Source: Peteryoungia rhizophila (GTDB lineage: Bacteria > Pseudomonadota > Alphaproteobacteria > Rhizobiales > Rhizobiaceae). Taken from it: a stretch of 64,000 nt of DNA. Location of the stretch: positions 806,001 through 870,000 of the forward strand of contig NZ_STGT01000002.1 of assembly GCF_004912145.1 (NCBI RefSeq). The letters run 5' to 3'. The notes below the pieces were generated by a model. That model was not told where the DNA came from and made no database searches. It saw only the letters and a list, made by a program, of their open reading frames with translations. Numbering within the stretch: position 1 is the first letter of the stretch; the number at the start of each line of letters is the position of its first letter. The translations under genes and the position numbers were made by a program. This document shows, in pieces, positions 47,140 to 56,496 of this stretch.

Positions 47140-47739
47140 TTGAAGCGCACACGGTCTGAAAGCATGGCGGATAATCGCGGCAAGCTGATCGCGGCGGCGC
47201 GCAAGGCCTTCGCGGATAAGGGATTTGCGGATGCCTCCATGGATGCGCTGACGGCCGAAGCGGGTCTGACGCGGGGCGCGCTCTATCACAATTTTGGCGA
47301 CAAGCGCGGGCTGTTTGCCGCCGTCGTCGACCAGATCGATACGGAGATGGCCGGGAGAGCCAAGGCGCGCGGTGTTGCGGCAGGCGAGGGGTGGGATGCG
47401 CTCCTGGCCGAGGGGGCGACCTATATCGAGATGGCGCTCGATCCGGAGGTGCAGCGTATCGTGCTGCTCGACGGTCCAGCGGTGCTTGGCGATCCGTCGG
47501 GATGGCCGAGCCAGAACTCCTGTCTACAGGTGACCCGCGAGGCGGTTGAGGACCTGATGTCGGACGGGATCCTGAAGCCGGTCGATCCGGAAGCGGCGGC
47601 GCGGCTGATCAGCGGTGCGGCGCTCAATGCCGCAATGTGGATTGCGGCCAGCTCGGAGCCCGAGAGCGTGTTGCCGCGGGCGCAGGAGGCGTTTCGGGCG
47701 CTTGTTGAAGGGTTGCTTGCGAGGCCGGTGGCGGGCTGA
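47140..47739 (+). CDS. TetR family transcriptional regulator
   Basis: A 199-residue repressor. The N-terminal HTH is typical: LIAAARKAFADKGFADASMDALTAEAGLTRGALYHNFGDKRGLFAAVV. The C-terminal ligand domain is of the TetR_C type. The TTG at 47140 is chosen since AGGAG lies 6 bases upstream and LKRTRSES is a usual TetR lead; an ATG at 47164 would lose 8 residues. Three palindromes immediately upstream are the probable operator sites for autoregulation and control of the divergent ridA-like gene. Confidence 0.92.
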   Translation: MKRTRSESMADNRGKLIAAARKAFADKGFADASMDALTAEAGLTRGALYHNFGDKRGLFAAVVDQIDTEMAGRAKARGVAAGEGWDALLAEGATYIEMALDPEVQRIVLLDGPAVLGDPSGWPSQNSCLQVTREAVEDLMSDGILKPVDPEAAARLISGAALNAAMWIAASSEPESVLPRAQEAFRALVEGLLARPVAG

Positions 47740-47790
47740 GGCCCCCTAGGCGGAAACCAATTCATTACGCCTGCGCGCTAGTCTTTGTGG

Positions 47791-48189
47791 ATGGTTTCAG
47801 ATCCGCAGATGCTTCCCGAAGCCGCCACCTGGCACTACGCCCTAGCGCTGGCTGTGCTCGCCCTGCTCGGCGCGCTCGGCCATGTCGTGCGCGCCGTCTT
47901 CAACATCCTGCCGGATCGCCTTACCAACCGTCCAGTGCCCGATCTGATCCTCAGTAGCGGTTGTGACTGGAAGGATTGGCTGTTTAGCATCGAGTATGAT
48001 GACGAGGGGTACTATCGGCTCGACAGCCTGCACAACTTCCGGATCGCTGTCGGGTGGACGGTCTTCAGCGGGTTCTGGATGCTGCTGTTTGTTCCTGACG
48101 CCTCAAAGGTCACGGCGTACTTCATCGACCAGAGCCTGGTGGCCCTGGTCGATCTCTTCTGGTATCGCATCGAGACCTTCGAGTGGTGA
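47791..48189 (+). CDS. hypothetical membrane protein, 132 residues
   Basis: A protein with an N-terminal hydrophobic segment (ALALAVLALLGALGHVVRAVF), an acidic soluble middle with several aromatic residues (WKDWLFSIEYDDEGYYRLDS) and a second hydrophobic segment (IAVGWTVFSGFWMLLFV). No family is recognised. The ATG at 47791 is used; a TTG two codons earlier is less likely. It stands alone between the TetR gene and the convergent prmB gene. Confidence 0.6.
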   Translation: MVSDPQMLPEAATWHYALALAVLALLGALGHVVRAVFNILPDRLTNRPVPDLILSSGCDWKDWLFSIEYDDEGYYRLDSLHNFRIAVGWTVFSGFWMLLFVPDASKVTAYFIDQSLVALVDLFWYRIETFEW

Positions 48190-48199
48190 GGACTTAGCT

Positions 48200-49129
48200 T
48201 CACTTGCCCTTCTTCGCCTTCACACCCAAGGCTTCCGCGCTGATCCAGAACACCGCGTCTTCCTCTTCCGTCGTCTCGACCCAAAGGAAGTCGAGGTCGG
48301 GGAATTCGGCTTCGAGGATGTCGCGGCCACGGCCGATTTCGCAGAGCATGCCACCGCCAGGATTCAGGTGCTTGGGGGCCTCAGTGAGCAGCGTGCGCAC
48401 GAGATCGAGACCGTCTTCGCCACCGTCATGGGCCATGGCGGGTTCGGCGCGGTATTCGGCCGGGAAGGCGTCCATCGCTTCGTGGTCGACATAAGGCGGA
48501 TTGGTGATGATGAGATCGAACTTGCGGCCTGATAGCGGCGTGAAGAGATCGCCCTGGTGCAGCGTCAGCTGGTCTTCGAGGCCATAGGCCTGGCGGTTCT
48601 TCTCGGCGACCTCAAGCGCATCGGCGGAGAGATCGACGGCGTCGACTGCAGCGAGCGGGAAGAAGCGCGTGGCGAGGATGGCCAGGCAGCCGGAGCCGGT
48701 GCAGATGTCGACCACGCTTTCGACGTCGAAGGCATCGGGCAGGAAGGTCGAGCCGAACTCGCCGCCATATTCGTTGAAGAGGATTTCGCCGATATGTGAG
48801 CGCGGCACGATCACGCGCTCGTCGACGAAGAAGCGCAGGCCCTGGATGTAGGAGCGGCCGGTCAGATAGGCAGAGGGCTTGCGGGTCGTAACACGCGTTT
48901 CGATGCGCTCGGCGAGCAGGCGGCGTTCCGCAGGCAGGAGCTTTGCGTCGAGGAAGGGGTCCAGCGTGTCGATCGGCAGGTCGAGGCTGTCGAGCACCAG
49001 GAAGGCTGCGTCGTCGACGGCGGTGTGGGTGCCGTGGCCGTAGCTGAGTTCTGCGGCGTTGAAGCGGGAGATGGCATAACGCCAGTAGTCGCGCAGGGTG
49101 ACGAGGTCGGTGGTGATGTCGTGGCTCAT
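48200..49129 (-). CDS. prmB: 50S ribosomal protein L3 N(5)-glutamine methyltransferase
   Basis: A 309-residue SAM-dependent methyltransferase of the HemK/PrmB type, which methylates a Gln of ribosomal protein L3. The catalytic NPPYVD motif lies in DLIITNPPYVDHEAMDAFPAEYRAEPAMAHDGGEDGLD, and VVDICTGSGCLAILATRFF is the SAM-binding segment. The long N-terminal helical domain (YGHGTHTAVDDAAFLVL) is typical of PrmB rather than PrmC. It is 69 bases downstream of pth on the same strand. Confidence 0.93.
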   Translation of the reverse strand: MSHDITTDLVTLRDYWRYAISRFNAAELSYGHGTHTAVDDAAFLVLDSLDLPIDTLDPFLDAKLLPAERRLLAERIETRVTTRKPSAYLTGRSYIQGLRFFVDERVIVPRSHIGEILFNEYGGEFGSTFLPDAFDVESVVDICTGSGCLAILATRFFPLAAVDAVDLSADALEVAEKNRQAYGLEDQLTLHQGDLFTPLSGRKFDLIITNPPYVDHEAMDAFPAEYRAEPAMAHDGGEDGLDLVRTLLTEAPKHLNPGGGMLCEIGRGRDILEAEFPDLDFLWVETTEEEDAVFWISAEALGVKAKKGK

Positions 49130-49198
49130 GGAAGTCTTCCGGTCATTCTGCGCGTGTGTCGGTCAAGGGCGGGGCAGGGCGTGCCCGTGATGGTGTGG

Positions 49199-49924
49199 TC
49201 AGTCGCCCTTGGGGCCGAACATCTTCTTCAGCATCTCGGCCATGGGGCCGCTCTCGGGAAGCTTTTTCGGCTGGTTGAAGTTGCGGGCCTGGTGGATGTG
49301 GGACTGGGCCGGTTTCGGGGCCTTTGGGGCCTTGGCGGGCTTCTCGTCTTCGGCCTTGCCGCCGGTTGCGAGCGCCAGCTTGTTCATCAGCTGCGAGTCC
49401 TCGCCGCGCACCAGCATCTCGGCATTGTCGGCGAGCGCCTCGATCAGCGGATCCAGCCATTCGGCATCCACCTTGGCGAAGTCACCGAGCACGTGGTTGT
49501 GGACTTTCGCCTTGTCACCGGGATGGCCGATGCCGAGGCGCAGGCGCCGGTAGTTCAGGCCGCAATGGGCGTCGAGCGACTTGATGCCGTTATGGCCGCC
49601 ATGACCGCCGCCGGTCTTGATGCGCGCCTTGCCGGGCATGAGGTCGAGTTCGTCATAGATGGCGACGATGTCTTCGGGGCCGAGCTTGTAGAAGCGCATG
49701 GCTTCGCCGACGCTTTCGCCGGACAGGTTCATGAAGGTCTGCGGCTTGATCAGCATGACCTTTTCGCCGCCAAGCGTGCCTTCCGCGATTTCGGCCTTGA
49801 ATTTCTTCGCCCATGGCGAAAAGCCGTGCCGACGCTGGATCGCGTCGACCGCCATGAAGCCGATATTGTGCCGGTTCTTCTGATACTGCGCACCGGGATT
49901 GCCGAGGCCGGCCAGGATGATCAT
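49199..49924 (-). CDS. pth: peptidyl-tRNA hydrolase with a lysine/proline-rich C-terminal extension
   Basis: A 241-residue enzyme that recycles peptidyl-tRNA. Catalytic residues are visible in [18 protein letters not shown] (Asn10 and His20) and in [17 protein letters not shown]. Typical Pth proteins have ~190 residues; the last ~50 here form a Lys/Pro/Ala-rich tail ([21 protein letters not shown]), as often seen in rhizobial homologues. The ATG at 49924 is used because it begins [13 protein letters not shown]. It lies upstream of prmB on the same strand. Confidence 0.95.
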   Translation of the reverse strand: MIILAGLGNPGAQYQKNRHNIGFMAVDAIQRRHGFSPWAKKFKAEIAEGTLGGEKVMLIKPQTFMNLSGESVGEAMRFYKLGPEDIVAIYDELDLMPGKARIKTGGGHGGHNGIKSLDAHCGLNYRRLRLGIGHPGDKAKVHNHVLGDFAKVDAEWLDPLIEALADNAEMLVRGEDSQLMNKLALATGGKAEDEKPAKAPKAPKPAQSHIHQARNFNQPKKLPESGPMAEMLKKMFGPKGD

Positions 49925-50002
49925 TGCCCGAGATCCGTCTTGAAGTTCTTTGCCTTTCCCCACAGGGAAACGGGCCGAAAGTCAAGACTGATGTCGGTAC
50001 CT

Positions 50003-50743
50003 TCAGGGTTTGGCCGCGACCAGGCCGAAATTCGTGTAGCGCAGATTATAGGTGTCGAAGATCTCGGCCTGGGTGCCGTCGGCGATCAGCTTGTCGAGCG
50101 CGCCTTGCATACGGGCGAGGAGTTTTTGCGGGAAATCCGCATTGCAGGCGATGGCGAATTTCTGCTCGGAGAAGACGAACTGAGCCTCCAGCTCCTCGCC
50201 TTTTTCCTGCAGCTCGATGTAATGCTGTTCGGAGATCGGCATGAGGTCGATGCGCTTGGTCACCAGCTTCTTCAAGGTCAGCTTCAGGTCGGTTGCGAGA
50301 TCGATCTTCGGAAAGCCCTCGTTTTCCAGCAGCGTCTGCGTGTAGTCATTGCGCTGAGTACCGACGATATAGGCCTTGGCTTCCTCGATCGTGCCGACCT
50401 TGATCTCGGAGTTCTTGTGGGAGACCATGAAGTTGCGGCCAACGGCGATGGGCTCCACCCATTTGAACAGCTTGTCGCGTTCCGGAATATGCGCCGTGGT
50501 GAAGACGCAGTGCAGGGGCTCGCTCTCGGCCAGCGCGATCGCGCGCGCCCAGGGCATCATCTCGATGGTGTAGGGGACATTGATCTCCTTCATCATCAGC
50601 AGGACTTGATCGTAACCTGCGCCGCGAATCTCGCCGCCGACACGGTAATTATAGGGCGGGTAGTCCTCGGTGGTGAAATGTACGACGTCTGCGGCGGCGA
50701 CCGGGGCCGCCGCAAGTGAAAGTATAAGGCTCAAGACTTTCAT
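50003..50743 (-). CDS. periplasmic solute-binding protein (family 3 type), next to a GGDEF-EAL gene
   Basis: A 246-residue protein with a clear signal peptide (KVLSLILSLAAAPVAAA, cleaved near residue 19) and the SBP_bac_3 fold: VVHFTTEDYPPYNYRVGGEIRGAGYDQV at the N-terminus and later PERDKLFKWVEPI. There is no permease or ATPase gene nearby. It starts 24 bases after the stop of the HAMP-PAS-GGDEF-EAL gene on the same strand, so both are probably on one transcript. The likely role is to bind a periplasmic ligand and signal to that enzyme; the ligand is unknown. Confidence 0.85.
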   Translation of the reverse strand: MKVLSLILSLAAAPVAAADVVHFTTEDYPPYNYRVGGEIRGAGYDQVLLMMKEINVPYTIEMMPWARAIALAESEPLHCVFTTAHIPERDKLFKWVEPIAVGRNFMVSHKNSEIKVGTIEEAKAYIVGTQRNDYTQTLLENEGFPKIDLATDLKLTLKKLVTKRIDLMPISEQHYIELQEKGEELEAQFVFSEQKFAIACNADFPQKLLARMQGALDKLIADGTQAEIFDTYNLRYTNFGLVAAKP

Positions 50744-50767
50744 TGCGGTTCCCTCTTTCAGTTGATG

Positions 50768-53146
50768 TCAGCCGGCAGATGCCTTCTGCAGGCGGGCCGG
50801 TGTGGCGTTTGCTTGTTCGATCAGTGCCGACAGCGGCTGTGGCCGGGCGAAGAGATAGCCCTGGCCGTAGTCGACGCCGAATTCTTCCAGGATCTGCCGC
50901 TGTTCGTCGGTCTCGATGCCTTCCGCGACGACGGCGCATTCCATCTTGTGCGAGATCGCCGTGATACCTTCGACGAGCATGCGGCTCTTGTGGCGCAGTT
51001 CCTCTTCGTCCTCGGTCAAGGAGCGGATGAAGGACTGGTCGATCTTGACGATATCGACGGGGAAGCGGTTCAGGTAGCTGAGCGACGAGTAGCCCGTACC
51101 GAAATCATCGAGTGCCAGGCGATAGCCGAAGCGGTTGAAGTCGTCGAGGATCGTGCGGATTTGCGGATTGTCGTGCAGCAGCGTCGCTTCGGTGATCTCG
51201 ATGACGATCCGGTGCGGGGCGATGCCGAAATGGGCGGTCAAGGCGGCGAGCCGAACCGGAAGCGATGGATCGAACTGCAGAGGCGAGAAGTTGACCGCGA
51301 GATAGGCGTCGTGATTGCCCGTTGCGGCACTCAGGCGGGCGAGGTTCGAGAGCGCCTTTTCCAGCACCTGGCCGCCGAGACGGCTGATCGCGCCTGTCTC
51401 TTCTGCCACGCAGATGAGTTCGGCGGGCGGGATGACGCCGCGCTCGGGATGGACCAGACGCATCAGGGCCTCGTAGCCGACGGTGCGTCCGCTCGCGACT
51501 TCGACTATCGGCTGGAAGTATGCGTCGAACCAGTCTTCGGCGAGGCCTTCCTCGATGTCGTGTTCGATCTCGGCACGGCGGCGGGTGTGGTCCTGGATTT
51601 CCGAATTGTAGAGCAGGGCGCCGTTCTTGCCGTCGCGCTTCTTGCTGTACATCGCCATGTCGGATTTCTGCAGCAGTTCGGCGGCATTGGCGGCATGGCG
51701 GGGATAAAGGGCGATGCCGATGCTGGCGCTGAGGCGCACCGTCGAGCCCTCGATGGTCATGGGATCGACGAAGATGTCGCAGAGCGCCCGGCTGATCTCG
51801 GTCGCCACGGGCTCGATCGCCTGGCCACGCACGAGCACGGCGAATTCGTCACCACCGAGACGGGCGGCAATCGCGCCTTTTGGCAGCCGTTCGTTCATGC
51901 GCTCGACGAAGCGGCAGAGCACGATATCACCGGCCTGGTGGCCGAGATTGTCGTTGATCCATTTGAAGCGATCGAGATCGACGAAGATGCAGGCGAGTTC
52001 CTCCCCAGCCGTATCGGTCGCGGCGATCTCGCTGTCGAGAGCCGTCTCGAAGCCCTGGCGGTTGCGCAGGCCGGTCAGATGGTCGGTGATCGCCTGGCGG
52101 TGGTTGCGCTCCTCGGACTGCTTGAGGGCGGTGACATCGGTCATGACGCTGAGGGAGAGGTCGTCCTTGGCGCCTTCGATCTTGCGGCTCGCTTCGGCAA
52201 TCAGAATGTCCATGATGGTGCCGTCGGCACAGACGAACTGGGTCGTTGCTTCCAGCACGTCGGCGATCGCACAGGTCTTCTTGCTTTCCTGATAGGCGAT
52301 CCGGGCTTCGCTCGGCACGAGTTCGATGAACTTGCGTCCGACGACCTGGTGGCGCTGGTAACCGGTGGCGAGCAGCCAGTATTCGCTGACGCCGGTGATC
52401 CGGTCCTCCTCGTCGAGGGAGAACAGCATGGCGGGCGTCGTGTTGTAGATGTCCGTCGAGCGGCGGTGGGCGAGGCGGAGTTCGCCTTCTTCCTGCTCGA
52501 GCTTGATCTGCATGGCGTTGAAGCTGCGGGCCAGGCGGCCGATCTCGTCGTTCGACTGCCAGTCGACATGGTGACGGGAGCCGAGCCGGCGGGTCGCCTC
52601 GATTGCGGCCGTCAGCTTCAGGAGCGGCTTCATCACCATGAGGCGGTTGCCGATGATGGCGGAGCCGACCACGCCGATGACGGCGAGCATGAAGATGCCG
52701 ATCAGCATGACCTCTGCCTGGCGCAGCGAGGAGAACATGTCGATCCGGCTATAATAGATGGTGATGGTGCCGACGTGTTTCGGTCCTTCGACGGCCCGGT
52801 AGTAGATCTCGCGGGTGATCGATTCGAGGCCGTTCTTCGGCCACTTCGGTAGCGCTGGCATGGAGACCGAAATGCCGCCCGAGATGTCCTTGACGTTGAC
52901 CCGGCTGACCGGTCCGTTGGAGACGATCGTGGCGGTGATCTGCTCGACGCTTTCCTGGTCGAAATCCCAGAGCGGCTTGGCGAGCGCCTGGGCGTTGGCG
53001 GCAAGCAGGATGTCGAGATTCTGCTGCAGCTCGTTGGAGGCGCGTTCGGTCGCAAGCGACAGGAAGAGCGCAAAGAGCGGCACGACCAGTATGAAGATCG
53101 TAATGCCGACGATGGCGAGGAATCTCCTCTCGACCGATCGCGTCAT
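50768..53146 (-). CDS. transmembrane HAMP-PAS-GGDEF-EAL cyclic di-GMP enzyme
   Basis: A 792-residue protein with two membrane segments (~12-34 and ~150-172) enclosing a ~115-residue periplasmic sensor, then HAMP (~173-225), PAS (~230-345), GGDEF (~355-510) and EAL (~530-780). The cyclase motif GGDEF (~430) is intact but lacks the RxxD inhibitory site (PKGA there). The phosphodiesterase motif appears as GYEALMRL (~558), with the metal-binding part [24 protein letters not shown] present, so EAL may be active. It is followed by a solute-binding-protein gene; a periplasmic sensor fed by that protein is likely. Confidence 0.92.
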   Translation of the reverse strand: MTRSVERRFLAIVGITIFILVVPLFALFLSLATERASNELQQNLDILLAANAQALAKPLWDFDQESVEQITATIVSNGPVSRVNVKDISGGISVSMPALPKWPKNGLESITREIYYRAVEGPKHVGTITIYYSRIDMFSSLRQAEVMLIGIFMLAVIGVVGSAIIGNRLMVMKPLLKLTAAIEATRRLGSRHHVDWQSNDEIGRLARSFNAMQIKLEQEEGELRLAHRRSTDIYNTTPAMLFSLDEEDRITGVSEYWLLATGYQRHQVVGRKFIELVPSEARIAYQESKKTCAIADVLEATTQFVCADGTIMDILIAEASRKIEGAKDDLSLSVMTDVTALKQSEERNHRQAITDHLTGLRNRQGFETALDSEIAATDTAGEELACIFVDLDRFKWINDNLGHQAGDIVLCRFVERMNERLPKGAIAARLGGDEFAVLVRGQAIEPVATEISRALCDIFVDPMTIEGSTVRLSASIGIALYPRHAANAAELLQKSDMAMYSKKRDGKNGALLYNSEIQDHTRRRAEIEHDIEEGLAEDWFDAYFQPIVEVASGRTVGYEALMRLVHPERGVIPPAELICVAEETGAISRLGGQVLEKALSNLARLSAATGNHDAYLAVNFSPLQFDPSLPVRLAALTAHFGIAPHRIVIEITEATLLHDNPQIRTILDDFNRFGYRLALDDFGTGYSSLSYLNRFPVDIVKIDQSFIRSLTEDEEELRHKSRMLVEGITAISHKMECAVVAEGIETDEQRQILEEFGVDYGQGYLFARPQPLSALIEQANATPARLQKASAG

Positions 53147-53302
53147 TGCGCCTCTTGCTCCGCCGGGTTCGGGCTCTCCGACATGATCTCAACGGTCCTC
53201 GCGTCAGGATTGAGCGCGCAGGCTGTCATGAAACTGTTTAAATCTGCCTAAAGCCAAATACTCGGAATCGAGAATAGGGGCGTCTGCCTGTCCCGGAACG
53301 AG

Positions 53303-53328
53303 AAAACCCGCCTCCTTGCGGAGACGGG
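53303..53328 (-). terminator. intrinsic terminator of rplY
   Basis: On the minus strand CCCGTCTCC, loop GCAA and GGAGGCGGG (one T-G wobble) run into TTTTCTC. It begins about 27 bases after the rplY stop. Confidence 0.8.
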
Positions 53329-53354
53329 TCTCAAGATCAGAACGTCGCGAAGGC

Positions 53355-53957
53355 TTAAGCTTCGGTCGTTTCTTCGTCTTCGGCAACACCGGCGGCCGGG
53401 GCGACGATCGTGGCGATCGTAAAATCGCGATCGGCGATCACAGGCGTCACACCCTTCGGCAGCTTGACGGCCGAGATGTGGATCGCGTCACCGACCTTGA
53501 GGCCGGCGAGGTCAACCGTGATTGCTTCCGGGATGTCGGAAGCCGGGCAGTGCAGTTCAACTTCGTGACGAACGATGTTGAGAACGGCGCCGGTCTTGAT
53601 GGCCGACTTCTCTTCGTTGATGAAGTGAACCGGAACCTGAACCGAAACCTGGCTGTTTGCCGAAATGCGCAGGAAGTCGACGTGCATCGTGAAGTCGCGA
53701 ACGACGTCGAGCTGGTAGTCCTTCGGCAGAACGCGGATCTTCTGGCCATCGATGTCGATGACGCCGACCGTGGTCATGAAACCGCCGGCATGGATGCGCT
53801 TGGTGACCTCGTTCGTGTTGAGCGAGATCGCAATCGGGTCCTGCTTGTCACCATAGATGACAGCCGGAATGAGACCGTTGCGGCGAAGTTCGCGGGAGGA
53901 CCCCTTACCTACCCGTTCGCGTGCTACGGCCTTGAGCTCGTAAGAAGCGTTGCTCAT
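53355..53957 (-). CDS. rplY: 50S ribosomal protein L25/general stress protein Ctc
   Basis: A 200-residue two-domain L25 that binds 5S rRNA. The N-terminal L25 domain starts [37 protein letters not shown]; the C-terminal Ctc domain follows from ~100 and ends in an acidic tail (EDEETTEA). The ATG at 53957 is fixed by the family N-terminus; the frame is open further, but that stretch is the promoter region. A sigma70-type promoter (TTGCCA, 17 bases, TATAGG) lies about 120 bases upstream. Confidence 0.96.
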   Translation of the reverse strand: MSNASYELKAVARERVGKGSSRELRRNGLIPAVIYGDKQDPIAISLNTNEVTKRIHAGGFMTTVGVIDIDGQKIRVLPKDYQLDVVRDFTMHVDFLRISANSQVSVQVPVHFINEEKSAIKTGAVLNIVRHEVELHCPASDIPEAITVDLAGLKVGDAIHISAVKLPKGVTPVIADRDFTIATIVAPAAGVAEDEETTEA

Positions 53958-54074
53958 GGCTTTACCTTTCAAGTTACTGGAGAGCCCTGGCGGCGGATCT
54001 ATGCCGTGCCAGAACCGGAGACCGTTGCCGGTCCCATCCACATTGCCTCCAAGGGTGTCTGTGCGGATCGGGCG

Positions 54075-54103
54075 CCTATAGACCAGATGATGCGGAATGG
54101 CAA
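54075..54103 (-). promoter_or_regulatory. sigma70-type promoter of rplY
   Basis: On the minus strand TTGCCA (complement of 54098-54103), a 17-base spacer and TATAGG (complement of 54075-54080), followed about 120 bases later by the rplY start codon. Confidence 0.6.
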
Positions 54104-54251
54104 GGTTCTCGCGGGAAAAGCCATGAATGACGCACTTGTGATCCAGTTTGGTCGCGATAGGGCCAGTGAGCGGATTTGGTAACCATGCGCGGTGAGCATT
54201 TGGAAATTGACAGTTGTTAGATCTACCCCCAGATTCAACTGGTTTTTCCTC

Positions 54252-56351
54252 ATGCTCGCGGTTCTCTCCTGCATCGCCGTCGATCACGATCCGGTCTCCC
54301 TCGTGGCAGCGGTCCTCGTTTGTGTCCTCGGGTCTTTCCTGACGATGCGGCTGTTCAGCCGCATGCGCAACACGCGGGGTGCGACGCGTGCGAGTTGGAC
54401 GGCGCTCACCGCCATCATCGGCGGTTCGGCGATCTGGACCACGCATTTCGTGGCCATGATGGGCTATGAGGCGGATGTGCTCGCCGGCTACGAGCCGACC
54501 GCGACCATGCTTTCGCTCGTGCTCGCCATCATGGTCACGGGGACGGGGCTCTCGATTGCCGCGGCCACCCAGCGGAGCCCGCTAATCGAAGCGGGTGGTG
54601 CGGTCGTCGGTGCCGGCATTGCCTCGATGCATTATGTCGGCATGTCCGGTTATCAGGTGCAGGGATATCTGGAGTGGAACTCCGCCTATGTCGCGGCGTC
54701 TCTGGTGGCTGCCGGCCTGTTCGGTGCGCTGGCAACCAGTCGCGTCGCGCGTCCGGTGACCCGCTTCTGCCGTTATGGCGGCGGTCTGGCGCTGGTTCTT
54801 GCCATTGCGTCGACCCATTTCATTGGGATGACAGCGCTGACCGTCGTCCCGGATGCCGTGGCCTCGATGCCCGCGAACATGCTGCCGGAGAGTGTGATGA
54901 CGGTCGTCCTCATGTTCGTCACCCTGCTGATCCTGGCGATCGGCGCGATGACCTATGTGATCGACCGCCAGTCGAACAAGTCGGCCGTCGAACGGTACCG
55001 CCAGCTCTCACTGCATGATGCGCTGACGGGGCTGCCAAACCGGGTGGCCTTCCTCGAGCGGTTCGGACATCTCATGCAGACGCCGACCGCGCGGCATGAG
55101 CGGATCTACCTTTTCTCCTTCGACCTCGACCGGTTCAAGGAGATCAACGACGTGCATGGGCATGCGGCGGGCGACACGGTGCTGCGGGTTGCAGCCGACC
55201 GGATGACCCGGAACCTGCGGTCGGGCGAGTTCGTCGCGCGTATCGGCGGCGACGAATTCATTGCCGTCAGCGCCCGCATCTTCACCACAACCGAGGCAGA
55301 AAACTTCGCCCGCGGTATCATCGCAGAGCTCAACGCGCCCATCGAATGGCAGGGGGTAACGCTCACGGTCGGGACCAGCATTGGCGTCACCGTTTTCCCC
55401 GACGCCGCAGAAGATGTCGATGACCTTCTGGCGCAAGCCGACATCGCCATGTATCGGGCAAAGGCCGCAGGCTCCAACAACATCTGTTTCTACGACCAGT
55501 CGATGGACCTGGCCGCACGAGAGCGCAGCGCACTTGCCATGGACATGCGCACAGGCCTTCAGCGTGGCGAATTCCAGCTCTATTTCCAGAAGCAGAACAA
55601 TACGCAGTCCGGCGCGGTGATTGGCTTTGAGGTTCTCCTGCGCTGGCGGCATCCTCGCCGCGGTATGGTCTCGCCGGTCGAATTCATTCCCATTGCCGAG
55701 CGCACGGGCTTCATCATGGAACTGGGGGACTGGGTGCTGCGTCAGGCCTGCGTGGAGGCGGTCAAATGGCGCAATCCGCTCAAGATCGCCGTCAATGTCG
55801 CACCGAAACAGCTCGCCAATGCCAATCTTCCGCAGCGCGTCCGCGAAATCCTCGCCGAAACCGGTCTCGATCCGGCGCGGCTCGAGCTCGAGATCACCGA
55901 GTCCGGCATCATCGCCGACCAGCAGCATGCGCTTTCGATCATCCGGCAGCTCAAGGCGATCGGCGTGAAGATTGCCATGGACGATTATGGCACCGGTTAT
56001 TCCTCGCTCTCGACGCTGCAGCTCTTCCCCTTCGACAAGATCAAGATTGACCGGGGATTCATCGACAGCGTGGCAGAGAACCGGCAGTCAGCCGCCATCG
56101 TCCGCTCGACGCTCATTCTCGCGCAAAGCCTCGATATTCCGGTGCTCGCGGAAGGGGTCGAGAATGCAGAGCATCTGCGTTTCCTTCAGGACGAGGGCTG
56201 TGAACAGGTTCAAGGCTATTTCTACGGCAGGCCTCAGCCATTGTCGGCGTTTCAGGACATCGTCAATCCGCCGGCAGCGGCCGCCGAGCCCGATGCCAAT
56301 TCTGATGCAGGGCAGCCGTCCGCGGGCGAGCAAGGTAATCTCGCCGCTTGA
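54252..56351 (+). CDS. MHYT-GGDEF-EAL cyclic di-GMP signalling protein
   Basis: A 699-residue protein with an N-terminal seven-span MHYT sensor (about residues 1-225; signatures [18 protein letters not shown] and THFIGMTAL), which may bind a diatomic gas through metal ligands. The GGDEF motif is intact (IGGDEFIAV, ~330) but the inhibitory site reads RSGE, not RxxD. The EAL motif is degenerate (GFEVLLRW, ~457), although [24 protein letters not shown] is present, so phosphodiesterase activity is uncertain. The ATG at 54252 starts the family N-terminus; GTG 54192 would add 20 residues. Confidence 0.9.
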   Translation: MLAVLSCIAVDHDPVSLVAAVLVCVLGSFLTMRLFSRMRNTRGATRASWTALTAIIGGSAIWTTHFVAMMGYEADVLAGYEPTATMLSLVLAIMVTGTGLSIAAATQRSPLIEAGGAVVGAGIASMHYVGMSGYQVQGYLEWNSAYVAASLVAAGLFGALATSRVARPVTRFCRYGGGLALVLAIASTHFIGMTALTVVPDAVASMPANMLPESVMTVVLMFVTLLILAIGAMTYVIDRQSNKSAVERYRQLSLHDALTGLPNRVAFLERFGHLMQTPTARHERIYLFSFDLDRFKEINDVHGHAAGDTVLRVAADRMTRNLRSGEFVARIGGDEFIAVSARIFTTTEAENFARGIIAELNAPIEWQGVTLTVGTSIGVTVFPDAAEDVDDLLAQADIAMYRAKAAGSNNICFYDQSMDLAARERSALAMDMRTGLQRGEFQLYFQKQNNTQSGAVIGFEVLLRWRHPRRGMVSPVEFIPIAERTGFIMELGDWVLRQACVEAVKWRNPLKIAVNVAPKQLANANLPQRVREILAETGLDPARLELEITESGIIADQQHALSIIRQLKAIGVKIAMDDYGTGYSSLSTLQLFPFDKIKIDRGFIDSVAENRQSAAIVRSTLILAQSLDIPVLAEGVENAEHLRFLQDEGCEQVQGYFYGRPQPLSAFQDIVNPPAAAAEPDANSDAGQPSAGEQGNLAA

Positions 56352-56496
56352 AACGCGTCAGCGTCGACTGCATGGACTGTCGCATATTTGCGCCAGTTTT
56401 CAGAACGAATCGGGGCGTGGTCATTTGCCGCTGGATTGAGCGATTGCCTCTGCCGGCGTAAGGCGCATAGTTTGAGATGTGCTTTGGGAGGAGCCG

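Noticed and set aside
50762-52852. 696-codon plus-strand frame over the GGDEF-EAL gene
   Set aside because: No domains and typical shadow composition, opposite a clear GGDEF-EAL gene.
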